NCBI GenBank assembly: GCA_038248985.1
Contig: JBBRWV010000026.1
Coordinates: forward strand, 1-31,659
Source of the DNA: JBBRWV01 sp038248985
GTDB lineage: Bacteria; Planctomycetota; Phycisphaerae; WQYP01
Length of the DNA: 31,659 bases
Reading direction: 5' to 3'
Position 1 is the stretch's first letter. Each line of letters begins with the position of its first letter. A program made the translations under genes and the position numbers. The notes under the pieces were generated by a model. The model ran no database searches and was not told where the DNA came from. It saw only the letters and a list, made by a program, of their open reading frames with translations. Below, in pieces: positions 24,192 to 31,659 of the stretch.

Positions 24192-24893
24192 ATGCGCACG
24201 ATGAAGGAATCCGCGATGATTTTTGACCGAGCGGGGTTGCGCGAAATCGATCGGCGGGCCGTCGAAGAGTTTGGCATCCCCATCCTGGTGCTGATGGAAA
24301 ATGCCGGGCGCGCCGTCGCCGAGGCCGTGAAAGCGGAACGTTCCAGCGGGCGCATCGCCCTGGTGTGCGGCCCAGGAAACAACGGCGGCGATGGCTTGGT
24401 GGCCGCGCGACATCTGCACAATGCCGGGCTGCATGTGATGGTGCTCTTGGCCGCCCAGCGCGGAAAATTTTCCGCCGCCGCCGCCACCCAGTTGGCAATC
24501 GTCGACGCCATGAAACTCCCCGTCGAAGAAATCACCGCCGGCCACGCGGAATTGCGCGACTGGATCGTGGACGGCACGCTTTCCGATCTGCTCGTGGATG
24601 CCCTCTTCGGCACCGGACTGTCGCGCCCCGTCGACGGCCTCGCCCGCGAGATTATCGAGGCGCTCCACAAATCAGGCCGAAAAATCTTCAGCGTCGACAT
24701 CCCCAGCGGCATCGACTGCGACACCGGCCTCCCCCTCGGCGTAGCTGTAAAGGCCGCCGAAACGATCAGCTTTTGCGGCATGAAAAAAGGCTTCACCGCC
24801 GCCCATGCCCACACGGGCAAGGTGACCGTGGCCGATATCGGCGCCCCGCGCGAGTTGCTCCAACAGTGCGCCATCCCCGCACCCCGCCCCTGA
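24192..24893 (+). CDS. nnrE: NAD(P)H-hydrate epimerase
   Basis: NnrE interconverts the R and S forms of hydrated NAD(P)H so that the dehydratase can repair them. The 233-residue protein is the YjeF_N domain alone. LMENAG lies near residue 34, the nucleotide-loop GPGNNGGDG near 59-67, VDALFGTGL in the middle, and DIPSGIDCDTG and FCGMKKGF follow. The C-terminal dehydratase domain (NnrD) found in many bacterial fusions is missing, so a separate NnrD must exist elsewhere. The ATG at 24192 has GGGAGG upstream. It is probably co-transcribed with uvrA and ends 19 bases from the convergent nuoH stop. Confidence 0.94.
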   Translation: MRTMKESAMIFDRAGLREIDRRAVEEFGIPILVLMENAGRAVAEAVKAERSSGRIALVCGPGNNGGDGLVAARHLHNAGLHVMVLLAAQRGKFSAAAATQLAIVDAMKLPVEEITAGHAELRDWIVDGTLSDLLVDALFGTGLSRPVDGLAREIIEALHKSGRKIFSVDIPSGIDCDTGLPLGVAVKAAETISFCGMKKGFTAAHAHTGKVTVADIGAPRELLQQCAIPAPRP

Positions 24894-24912
24894 AAAAACT
24901 CCCCGCGCCCGT

Positions 24913-26193
24913 TTACACGTCCAACGCTTCGGCCGCCAACTGCTTGGCAAACTGCGGATTGTAACGGCTGTTGCGGATCGGAACCCGCTTGTTGCCCTGC
25001 AACTTCGGTCGCACCGCCAGCACCGTCACGGCGCCGACGAGCAGCACGATGTTGCCCACAAAAATCCACAGATGCGGGTTGGTCAACCCGTGTGCCTTGT
25101 TGAGATAAACCACCGTCGCCGTGATCAGCAACGCCGCCAGCGCCAGCGGAATCATCCCCCGCCACGCCAGGTTCATCAGTTGATCGAACCGGAAACGTGG
25201 AATGGTCCAGCGAATCCACATGTAGAAGAAGCAAAAGCCCACGATCTTCGCCCACACTACGGTGAACTTCAGCATGCTGTCGAACCAGCCCCCCGCAATG
25301 GGCTGCGTCGTCCCGTAAATAACCTTGTCCAGCCAGGGCAGGTGCCACCCCCCAAGGAAGAGTGCCACCATCACCGCCGAACCCGTGATCATCGCCGCGT
25401 ATTCCGCCAGGAAAAAACACGCGAATTTCATCGACGAATATTCCGTGTGGTACCCGCCCACCAGTTCCGATTCACACTCCGGCAGATCAAACGGGGCGCG
25501 GTTGGCCTCCGCCAATACGCATGTGCAGAAAATCAAAAATGCCACCGGGTGGATAAAAATGTTCCACTTCGGCAGGAACTCAAAGCCGGCAATGCTGAAA
25601 TACGCCGCCTGGTTCTCCACCGTGGTCGCCAGCGACAACGTCCCGATCACCACCAGTACGGTCATGATCGACAGCGCCATCGGCACTTCATACGAAAGCA
25701 TCTGCGCCGTCGCCCGCAGCCCCCCCAAAAACGAAAACTTCGAGCCCGAAGACCACCCGCCCAGCACGATCCCGTATGTGCCCAGCCCCGCCATCGCCAG
25801 GATAAACAAAATCCCGATGCCCGCATCCGAAACCATAAACTGCGTGTCGGCCGGAAACGCCCACAACCCAAAGAACGAGGTCCCTTCCTGAATAATCCCG
25901 CCCCACGGAATCATCGCAAACCCGCACAGCGCCGGCGTAAGAATCGCAATCGGCGCGATCAAAAATAAAATCCGATCCGCATTCTTGGGTATGAATTCTT
26001 CCTTCAATATGAACTTGATACCGTCGGCGATCGGCTGCAAAAGCCCCTGCGGCCCCACGCGATTCGGTCCCAACCGATCCTGAATCCACGCCGCCGTCTT
26101 GCGCTCCAACAGAATCAGGTACGCCACAACGCCCAGGATCATCTGCACAAGGACCACGGCCAGAAGAATCTTGAAGATCAATACACCATCCAT
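24913..26193 (-). CDS. nuoH: NADH-quinone oxidoreductase subunit H
   Basis: NuoH is the membrane subunit of respiratory complex I that forms much of the quinone channel next to the peripheral arm. The 426-residue product has at least eight hydrophobic segments and the family hallmarks: LLERKTAAWIQDRLGPNRVGP near residues 27-48 and the quinone-site block LAEANRAPFDLPECESELVGG followed by HTEYSSMKF. It is longer than E. coli NuoH (325) because of extended loops and a basic C-terminal tail. The ATG at 26193 has GGAG twelve bases upstream. nuoH normally sits between nuoG and nuoI, but here it is alone: convergent nnrE downstream and transposon remains upstream. Confidence 0.96.
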   Translation of the reverse strand: MDGVLIFKILLAVVLVQMILGVVAYLILLERKTAAWIQDRLGPNRVGPQGLLQPIADGIKFILKEEFIPKNADRILFLIAPIAILTPALCGFAMIPWGGIIQEGTSFFGLWAFPADTQFMVSDAGIGILFILAMAGLGTYGIVLGGWSSGSKFSFLGGLRATAQMLSYEVPMALSIMTVLVVIGTLSLATTVENQAAYFSIAGFEFLPKWNIFIHPVAFLIFCTCVLAEANRAPFDLPECESELVGGYHTEYSSMKFACFFLAEYAAMITGSAVMVALFLGGWHLPWLDKVIYGTTQPIAGGWFDSMLKFTVVWAKIVGFCFFYMWIRWTIPRFRFDQLMNLAWRGMIPLALAALLITATVVYLNKAHGLTNPHLWIFVGNIVLLVGAVTVLAVRPKLQGNKRVPIRNSRYNPQFAKQLAAEALDV

Positions 26194-26241
26194 GCGTGTA
26201 TGGCTCCGGTAAGCAAGGTAGCAAAACGAATTTAGGTGGTA

Positions 26242-26269
26242 AGTGTAGCGGTTTAGGGGGCAAGGGCAA
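26242..26269 (-). promoter_or_regulatory. Candidate nuoH promoter
   Basis: On the minus strand TTGCCC (26269-26264) and TACACT (26247-26242) are spaced by 16 bases, 49 bases before the nuoH ATG and adjoining the inverted repeat at 26275. If real, nuoH can be transcribed independently of any upstream nuo gene. Confidence 0.35.
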
Positions 26270-26274
26270 GCAAG

Positions 26275-26324
26275 TGACACCCCGCCCTTTCCACCGGGCG
26301 TGCCCGTTTTTTCGGGGGGTGTCA
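26275..26324. repeat. Inverted repeat at the edge of the transposase remnant
   Basis: TGACACCCC (26275-26283) and GGGGTGTCA (26316-26324) are perfect 9-bp inverted arms around a 32-base centre that itself has GC-rich complementary stretches and a T6 run. The transposase stop codon lies inside the right arm. It may be an IS end that doubles as a bidirectional terminator. No matching end is found on the other side of the transposase. Confidence 0.6.
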
Positions 26325-27386
26325 ATTTAGATGGTGGAAGGCATTGACCCAGTAGCGGTCCCATAGTCCACTGCTCTGATATAGAGCTTTCAAAGCCATG
26401 ACGGCCTCGGCGTTATCCAAGTCCCATCGCCGGCCGCGACCCTTGATCCGGTCGGTGGCCACCCCGCACATCGATTCCATTGGCCCGCTGCCCACGTCCC
26501 AGCCCTTGGCCTGGCATTGCTCGTAGCGGATCATCTCCTGACGCGGGGCCACGTAGCCTAACAGCCCATCGGCGGCCTGACGCTTGCCGCCGCGCAGCGG
26601 ACTTCGCCAGTCGATTAGCTGCTGGAAGAACGGCCCATATCCCTGGTGCCGCGCCGTGTGCAGAACCTTCTCCAGCCAGCTCTGAGCTTCCGGCGTATCC
26701 TTGCCCAGCGTCAAAACGCCCGCCTTCCCCACGTGCTCGCTGAAGTGATAAAAGTCCAGCACCATCCCCTGCAGGGGCACCTCCTCCAGAGTGCTCTTGA
26801 GACACACCGCCCCGTCGATGATGCCCACGCGTTCCTTGGCATCAAGGATGCCCACACGCTCGGCGTCACGCTTGAGCAATTTCTTGAGCCCCGGAACCTG
26901 TTTCCGCGTGACGCCCACCAGGCGATGCGCCTGGGGCTGGTCATAGAACACCGTGACGTAGATTTGCTTGTAACGCTGGTCCGAACCCGGCTTGACCCCC
27001 GGCAGACGCTAGAGCTTTCCCCGCCTGCGCCGCGGCGTGGCTTTCCGCCACTTCTCGACCGTCTCCTGCCGTTTGTCCTTCTCCGCCTGCGTCGTCGCGG
27101 GCACCAAGACCCCGTCGGCACTGGCATACATCCGCGTGGTCGCCTGGCCCTGGGGCGTTGTCGCCAGGCACGCTTTCCCCGACCAGTCTAACTCCAACTG
27201 CTCGCAATCCGAGGCCCAGAGCACTGCCTTGCCCTCGCTCTCGACAATCTGCCGGAACATCTCCTCCCCGGTGGTCAGTTGCGCCGCGTGCTGGAGATTC
27301 TCCCGCCGCAGGACCACGCCGGTGTGCCGCAGGATCGCCAGGCATTGCTCCCGGTACTTCTGTTTTTGCGCCGCCGTCAGCATCAT
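26322..27386 (-). pseudogene. ISKra4-like transposase with an internal amber stop
   Basis: One continuous minus-strand frame of 354 codons is interrupted only by TAG at codon 126 (27011-27009). The part before it has ASDCEQLELDW and a Lys/Arg-rich end. The part after it has VKPGSDQRYKQIYVT, then IIDGAVCLK, LDFYHFSEHV, and the C-terminal GSGPMESMCG, IKGRGRRWD and ALKALYQSSGLWDRYW. These are the DDE-transposase landmarks of the ISKra4 group. The N-terminus looks short for this group, and I find no inverted repeat near 27390-27405, so the right end is probably lost. A single substitution, a sequencing error or programmed readthrough could explain the stop. Confidence 0.75.
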
Positions 27387-27405
27387 TCACCTCGTGCAAT
27401 ATCGT

Positions 27406-30294
27406 TCATCGTGACAACCGTACCGACGCAAGCGCCCGCGCCGGCACCTGGATCGTGAGCTTGTCGCCGGTCAATCGCAGAGCCCCGCCTTCGATCGCAC
27501 GCTCCATGAGGTCGATTTCCACCGCACGCGAAAACTTCCCCATCAACGCTTCATCCAGCCGCACCACGGATTCCTGCACCTCGTCCGTGGGATTGAGCAG
27601 CCGCAACACCACACCCACCGGATCCTCCGCCTGCTTCAAGTCCGCCAGAATAATCGCGGCGTTGTCCACGCTGATCGCAGACCCATCCGCCGCCAGTTTG
27701 CCATCATGCACTGCCGTACTTACCACCCGCAGCGGCTTGTTCAAGTCGCGACCGGCTCGAATGGCGCTCGCCGCATCCATGTCGCCCACAAACGGCAGCA
27801 CCGCCAGGTGCACCTCATGCTGCCCGCAATCCGGCAGCGGATCCGGATGGTACGCCGAGCGAATCAACGTCAGATGCAGCGTCGCACCGTCCAGCGAATG
27901 CCCATGCTTGCAGTCGTTCGCCAGTAACAGGCCCGCCGTCTTTCCGCCAATCTTCCCCTGCACCATCGCCCAGTTGATCGCCGGCAGTTCCTCATTGTTG
28001 TTCAAATTACGCTTAATCGCCCCGAACGGAATCTCGTAGGTCGCCTGCGCTCCCTCCAGCATCGTCGCCAGCCCCATCCGCAAGCTCGGCACGCCCACCA
28101 CCGGCCCGCCCCGCTGAAACCACATCGCATTCAAATGCACATACAACCGCGGATCGCCGGCACACAACTCGAACGTCACCGTGATTTCCGACTCCGCGAT
28201 CTTCAGCTGCACCTCCAGCGTCGCCTTGTACGGTCCATCCAGCTTCCGATGAATCGCCACCACCTGCGGCACCTCCCGGCGGTACACGTTGTCGATCAAC
28301 CATGCCGACATCTCGTGCGGCTTCTCGATCAGATACTCCATCAGCGGCGCATCACCCTTGCGATCGATCACCGCCACGCCGCTGCGCTTGTCCTGCAGCA
28401 ACCGAATCCCACCCGTCATGGGATCCAGCACCAGCTTCACGAGATCATTCTCGATCCCCTCTTCACGTCGCTCGTGAATCAGGTAGCTGCAATGGTGCGG
28501 CCGCGTCGTCTGCCCCGCCGCCCGCTCCGCCGTCGCAACGGAGTGCTCCAGCACCGTGTAGGTCGCATACCCCAGGCCCGGCACCTTCACCGGAAACGCC
28601 AACCGCGTAAACCCATGTCCCCAGTATTTCCCGCGATCCACCACCTGCGACTGAACAATGTCGCCGTTGGGCGTGCGCACGCTGTAATCCCGCTGCCGCA
28701 TCTCCGCCATGTTGGCCGGCCGCGGACTGTCGCTCCAGATTACCGCCTCGACCACTTCCGCACGCTCCCACGCGGTGGGATTGAAAATCACAAACGGCCG
28801 CGCCGCCCCGCCCGCCGTCTGCTCCGCGGCGTACACGATATTCCGCTCCGAGCCATAGCCCACGCCCGCTCCCAGCACCGATTCCCCCGACATCGCCGCC
28901 GCCTCGTCCACCGCCATCCCCGGCACCACGGTGTTCACCAGCCCTGCCACCGCGCGCAGCGCCGCGGTCTCGATCATGCTCGTCGTCGCCATCGTTTCCT
29001 GAAACATCCCGTGCATGTGCGTGCGGCTGTCATGCACGTTCGAGCCCGGCAGGATATCGTGGAAATGCGCGAACAACGTGCTCTTCCACGCCTCCGCAAA
29101 ACGCTCCGCTGGATACGCCCGCCCTGCCGCCACGCTGGCCAGCGTGCAAAACGCCTCCGCATCGGTCAAACGATTCTCCGCGATCCGATTCGACCGCTTG
29201 ATCAGCGCCTGCGTCGTGTAACAGCCCGTCAACTCCGTGTTCAGCTCGCACGCCAACGTCGGCAGATTCGCCCCCTCCGCCTGCAGCCGCGAAAAATAAT
29301 CCCGCACCCTGCCCAACGTCAGGTTCGGAAAAATCGGCCAGCTGTTCATCTCAATGGCACGCGACAAATCCCGCCGCGTCGGCCCGCCGCCGTGATCTCC
29401 CACGCCATACACAAACATCCCAAACTTCAGCCTCGTCTCCGCGCAGTCTTTCAACAACGGCTTCCACACCGCGCCCGTAAACGTCCCGTTGTAGCCCTGC
29501 CCCATGTCGTTCCGCACCAGCACCTTCGACCCGTCCGGCGACTTCCACCAGAACGCCCCCGGCCTCTCCACCCCGATCGCCCCCGGACGATGCAGATATA
29601 CCCACTTGATCCCGCCCCGTACGAGATACATCGGAACCGACGCCGGATGGCCAAACGTGTCCGGCGACCAGTCGATCTGCACATCCTCCGGCGACAGTCC
29701 AAACAACTTCTGCATGTACTGCCGCGTGTACAGCACGTGTCGCGTCAGCGATTCCCCGCTGACCATGTTGCGATCGCCCTCCACCCAATGCGATGCCGTC
29801 ACCTCCCACCGCCCCTCCTTCACCCGCTCGACAATCCGTGCCAACAGCTCCGGGTTGTGCTTCTCCAGCACCGCATAAATGCTCGCCTGGCTCTGGCTGA
29901 AACAAAATCCCCCATACTCCTCCATCAACTTCAACACCGTGATCATCGTGTCATTGATCACCGCCACCGTCTCCGGCCAGCCCCACATCCAGTTCATATC
30001 AATATGCCCGTGCCCCACGCAGTACAGCGTGTACTGCTTCGCGATCTTTCCCACCGGCGCCAGCACCGCCTCAATCCGCTTCACACCCTCCCGCAAAGTC
30101 TCCACGCTCGAAGCCCCCATCACCCCGCGCACCATCCCCTCCGCCTCCTTCACACATTCATCCAACGCCAGCACACGCGGCTTCTGCAGATCACACAACC
30201 CCCTGGCAAACGCCAACTCCGCATCCACCCGCTCCGCCATCTCCTGAAAACTCCCCACCGTTCCGCGCACCAGGCCGCCAGCCGTCACGTCCAT
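27406..30294 (-). CDS. Alpha-mannosidase, glycoside hydrolase family 38
   Basis: This is a retaining alpha-mannosidase of 962 residues that would release mannose from glycans. The zinc site begins with GHGHIDMNW (His97, Asp99) and the nucleophile is Asp212 in DWSPDTFGH. A further metal or active-site His block is FHDILPGSNVHD, and the all-beta C-terminal GH38 domains make up the second half. No signal peptide is evident, so it is probably cytoplasmic. The ATG at 30294 is chosen because GGGAG lies seven bases upstream; another ATG six bases earlier is too close to that site. The C-terminus (VPARALASVRLSR) looks complete, and transposase remains begin 20 bases beyond it. The gene is divergent from a sugar-isomerase remnant. 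Confidence 0.93.
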   Translation of the reverse strand: MDVTAGGLVRGTVGSFQEMAERVDAELAFARGLCDLQKPRVLALDECVKEAEGMVRGVMGASSVETLREGVKRIEAVLAPVGKIAKQYTLYCVGHGHIDMNWMWGWPETVAVINDTMITVLKLMEEYGGFCFSQSQASIYAVLEKHNPELLARIVERVKEGRWEVTASHWVEGDRNMVSGESLTRHVLYTRQYMQKLFGLSPEDVQIDWSPDTFGHPASVPMYLVRGGIKWVYLHRPGAIGVERPGAFWWKSPDGSKVLVRNDMGQGYNGTFTGAVWKPLLKDCAETRLKFGMFVYGVGDHGGGPTRRDLSRAIEMNSWPIFPNLTLGRVRDYFSRLQAEGANLPTLACELNTELTGCYTTQALIKRSNRIAENRLTDAEAFCTLASVAAGRAYPAERFAEAWKSTLFAHFHDILPGSNVHDSRTHMHGMFQETMATTSMIETAALRAVAGLVNTVVPGMAVDEAAAMSGESVLGAGVGYGSERNIVYAAEQTAGGAARPFVIFNPTAWERAEVVEAVIWSDSPRPANMAEMRQRDYSVRTPNGDIVQSQVVDRGKYWGHGFTRLAFPVKVPGLGYATYTVLEHSVATAERAAGQTTRPHHCSYLIHERREEGIENDLVKLVLDPMTGGIRLLQDKRSGVAVIDRKGDAPLMEYLIEKPHEMSAWLIDNVYRREVPQVVAIHRKLDGPYKATLEVQLKIAESEITVTFELCAGDPRLYVHLNAMWFQRGGPVVGVPSLRMGLATMLEGAQATYEIPFGAIKRNLNNNEELPAINWAMVQGKIGGKTAGLLLANDCKHGHSLDGATLHLTLIRSAYHPDPLPDCGQHEVHLAVLPFVGDMDAASAIRAGRDLNKPLRVVSTAVHDGKLAADGSAISVDNAAIILADLKQAEDPVGVVLRLLNPTDEVQESVVRLDEALMGKFSRAVEIDLMERAIEGGALRLTGDKLTIQVPARALASVRLSR

Positions 30295-30419
30295 CAGCAT
30301 TCTCCCTGAAATCAATACGATCTATTTTCCGCCCAACCCCCCCGACAAGCAAACGCTCCCCCAATCGGGCGGTCTGTGCCCGACTGTGGCCAATCCTCCT
30401 CGTGACTTCTGCCTGCATC

Positions 30420-30447
30420 TTTACGTCCAGTACCGTTCCGCTAGAAT
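30420..30447 (+). promoter_or_regulatory. Candidate promoter of the isomerase remnant
   Basis: TAGAAT (30442-30447) is a good -10 element 21 bases before the isomerase ATG. The -35 match (TTTACG, 30420-30425) is weak. The divergent spacer 30295-30467 shows no other feature that I can support. Confidence 0.3.
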
Positions 30448-30467
30448 ATGCAAAAAGGAGCTACACC

Positions 30468-30594
<127 letters not shown>

Positions 30595-30596
<2 letters not shown>

Positions 30597-30613
30597 ACTG
30601 ATAGGGAAATTGA
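30595..30613. repeat. 19-bp direct repeat, copy 1 (at the isomerase break)
   Basis: TCACTGATAGGGAAATTGA begins exactly where the isomerase homology stops. It recurs with one mismatch at 31475-31493 in the same orientation, bracketing the acetyltransferase and the MITE. It could mark the ends of an inserted segment or a recombination site. Confidence 0.55.
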
Positions 30614-30695
30614 TTTCGCCAGGGGCGCGCGGGAGAATAGGGGGTGCGGGGGTTTGCCCTGTTTTTCCTTGAGCAATACCGCCGTGTGGCCAGTC

Positions 30696-31196
30696 TTAGC
30701 CCTTTGCGCTAAAAGCTGCATGAAACATCACGACCCCGTTGGCCCTGTTTTCCCCAAATGGCAAAGCAAGAAAGTACTCTTGGGGAACCCCCTCCAGGAT
30801 CAAGTCCGGGATATTTCTGAAGCCGAACCGTTTGTAATAGTCAGGGGGGCCTACAAGCACGCAGCCCTTTGCGCCTCGATTTCTCAATGCGGATAATCCT
30901 TCGTGCATCAGGGCTTTTCCAATGCCCTGCTTCTGGCAGACCGGCAGCACGGAGATTGGACCAAGCCCGTACCAGTCGCCGCTCTGGCCAGAAATGGTTA
31001 CCGGGGAGAACGCGATATGGCCTACTACTCTAGCTTCAATCACAGCAACCAGCGAAACAGCAAGGGCATGAGCTGCCCGCAATGCTTTGATGATGAATTG
31101 TTCCGTCTGTTTGCTGACCGGGTGATTCTCGAATGCTGCAATGGTGATTTCTGATATCGCTTCAACGTCCGAATTTTCTTCATTCCTGATGATCAT
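30696..31196 (-). CDS. GNAT-family N-acetyltransferase
   Basis: The 166-residue product has the GNAT fold: a first strand-helix (MIIRNEENSDVEAISEI), the acetyl-CoA loop VLPVCQKQGIGKALM, and a C-terminal VLVGPPDYYKRFGFR. This block places it near the YhbS-type acetyltransferases. The substrate is unknown. The ATG at 31196 follows GGAG at five bases. Its base composition is nearer 50 percent GC, clearly below its neighbours, and it lies between an abruptly truncated gene and a MITE, so it was probably acquired by transfer. No obvious terminator follows, and bases 30614-30695 hold nothing that I can name. Confidence 0.88.
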   Translation of the reverse strand: MIIRNEENSDVEAISEITIAAFENHPVSKQTEQFIIKALRAAHALAVSLVAVIEARVVGHIAFSPVTISGQSGDWYGLGPISVLPVCQKQGIGKALMHEGLSALRNRGAKGCVLVGPPDYYKRFGFRNIPDLILEGVPQEYFLALPFGENRANGVVMFHAAFSAKG

Positions 31197-31283
31197 CTGA
31201 GCTCCGATGCGATGTAATCAATAGCCGGTGCGAATCTCAATATTTAAATCTGAGACTATTGATTGCTTCAATTATGTTGAAAT

Positions 31284-31430
31284 ACAACGGGCTGTTGCCC
31301 AAACCGATTTCTCTGGCTTTGTGAAATATCTTCACTCAAAACCCCAATGATATCAGGATGCTTTGTCGGCCAATTGGTAGCGTTTTGCACAAGTTACCCG
31401 TCAAAAGCCATTTGGGCAACAGCCCGACAA
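31284..31430. mobile_element. MITE-like element with 16-bp terminal inverted repeats
   Basis: CGGGCTGTTGCCCAAA (31288-31303) and TTTGGGCAACAGCCCG (31411-31426) are perfect inverted repeats bounding a 139-bp element with no gene of its own. ACAA flanks both sides (31284-31287 and 31427-31430), as expected for a 4-bp target duplication. The end sequence resembles IS ends of the form GG.CTGTTGC..AA. The interior is AT-richer than the host. A non-autonomous element moved by a transposase encoded elsewhere fits best. The rest of 31197-31585 holds only the repeat below and a CTGACCCC motif. Confidence 0.8.
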
Positions 31431-31474
31431 GACCTGACCCCATTATCCGCTCGTGAATCAGGGCAGGTCGTGCC

Positions 31475-31493
31475 TCACTGATAGGAAAATTGA
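31475..31493. repeat. 19-bp direct repeat, copy 2
   Basis: TCACTGATAGGAAAATTGA matches bases 30595-30613 at 18 of 19 positions, in the same orientation, about 880 bases away. It lies before the ISL3-like gene at the window edge. Confidence 0.5.
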
Positions 31494-31585
31494 GGTTCAT
31501 CCGGTTAAAGCGTAGGTAGACTTGAATAAAGGTGGACATGTCTGTCTCCTCGGGAGTTGCACCACTTCAGAAAGGAGTCCAGAAC

Positions 31586-31659
31586 ATTTCCACCAGCTTG
31601 TTGTATCACGGGTGGGGCCTGCGTGGCTACCAGTACTTGGGAACACGCTACGAGCAAGG
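31586..31659 (+). CDS. ISL3-family transposase, 5' part (runs off the window)
   Basis: Only the first 24 codons are inside the window. STSLLYHGWGLRGYQYLGTRYEQ matches the N-terminus of ISL3-family transposases, where the zinc-binding region begins soon after. Alignment of this start and an AAAGGAG eight bases upstream point to ATT (31586) as the initiation codon, which is rare; a TTG at 31598 is the alternative but would cut the conserved start. Completeness beyond the edge cannot be judged. Confidence 0.65.
   Translation, partial: MSTSLLYHGWGLRGYQYLGTRYEQ

Noticed and set aside
28135..30309. 724-codon plus-strand frame opposite the mannosidase
   Set aside because: It is Arg/His/Pro-rich with no domain, and it is fully antisense to a gene with clear GH38 motifs.
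31288..31426. Integron attC site beside the acetyltransferase
   Set aside because: The arms lack the RYYYAAC/GTTRRRY core sites of attC. Perfect 16-bp ends with a 4-bp duplication fit a MITE better, and no matching site lies downstream of the GNAT gene.
31336..31539. 67-codon minus-strand frame with a good ribosome site (GAGGAG) near 31550
   Set aside because: The start looks genuine, but the frame runs into the MITE and would end within a few codons even with the MITE removed. No family is recognised, so it is left unannotated.

Overview
The window is bacterial, GC-rich and densely coded. The gene set suggests an uncultured Planctomycetota or a related PVC-group bacterium: HAMP-poor MCPs, a che operon carrying CheD, CheX-type phosphatases and a FapA/DUF342 protein, a tandem siroheme-decarboxylase-like protein, a GH38 mannosidase beside a sugar isomerase, and NuoH. 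This is inference from gene content; no rRNA or other marker gene is present.

Bases 1-9905 (+) form a chemotaxis block. Two chemoreceptors share an almost identical signalling half and the same 38-bp hairpin-bearing repeat after their stop codons, and a small secreted protein lies between them. A tight operon follows: cheR, cheD, a CheY-like regulator, a CheC/CheX-like gene, cheB, cheX, cheY and a fapA-like gene. CheA, CheW and flagellar genes are absent here and may lie upstream of base 1.

Bases 10035-13353 (-) hold a type II toxin-antitoxin pair whose toxin has an in-frame stop, a TPR protein, moaD-moaE (molybdopterin synthase) and a two-zinc-ribbon protein. Bases 13557-18331 (+) encode an RND efflux pair: a lipoprotein adaptor and an inner-membrane pump. 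A small membrane protein follows, with a sigma-54-like promoter upstream and a strong terminator downstream.

Bases 18948-26193 carry a SAM methyltransferase (+), an AhbA-AhbB-like tandem protein (-), uvrA and nnrE (+), and a solitary nuoH (-) convergent with nnrE.

Bases 26275-31659 are a scarred accessory region. They hold an ISKra4-like transposase pseudogene with an amber stop, a GH38 alpha-mannosidase (-), a 43-codon remnant of a sugar-phosphate isomerase/epimerase (+), a GNAT acetyltransferase of different base composition (-), a 139-bp MITE-like element with perfect 16-bp terminal inverted repeats and a 4-bp duplication, and the first codons of an ISL3-like transposase running off the end.

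The most unusual items are the paired receptor tails and hairpins, the tandem siroheme-decarboxylase-like protein, the stop-interrupted toxin beside an intact antitoxin, and the MITE/GNAT/IS junctions. I see no CRISPR array, tRNA, rRNA or clear defence system.
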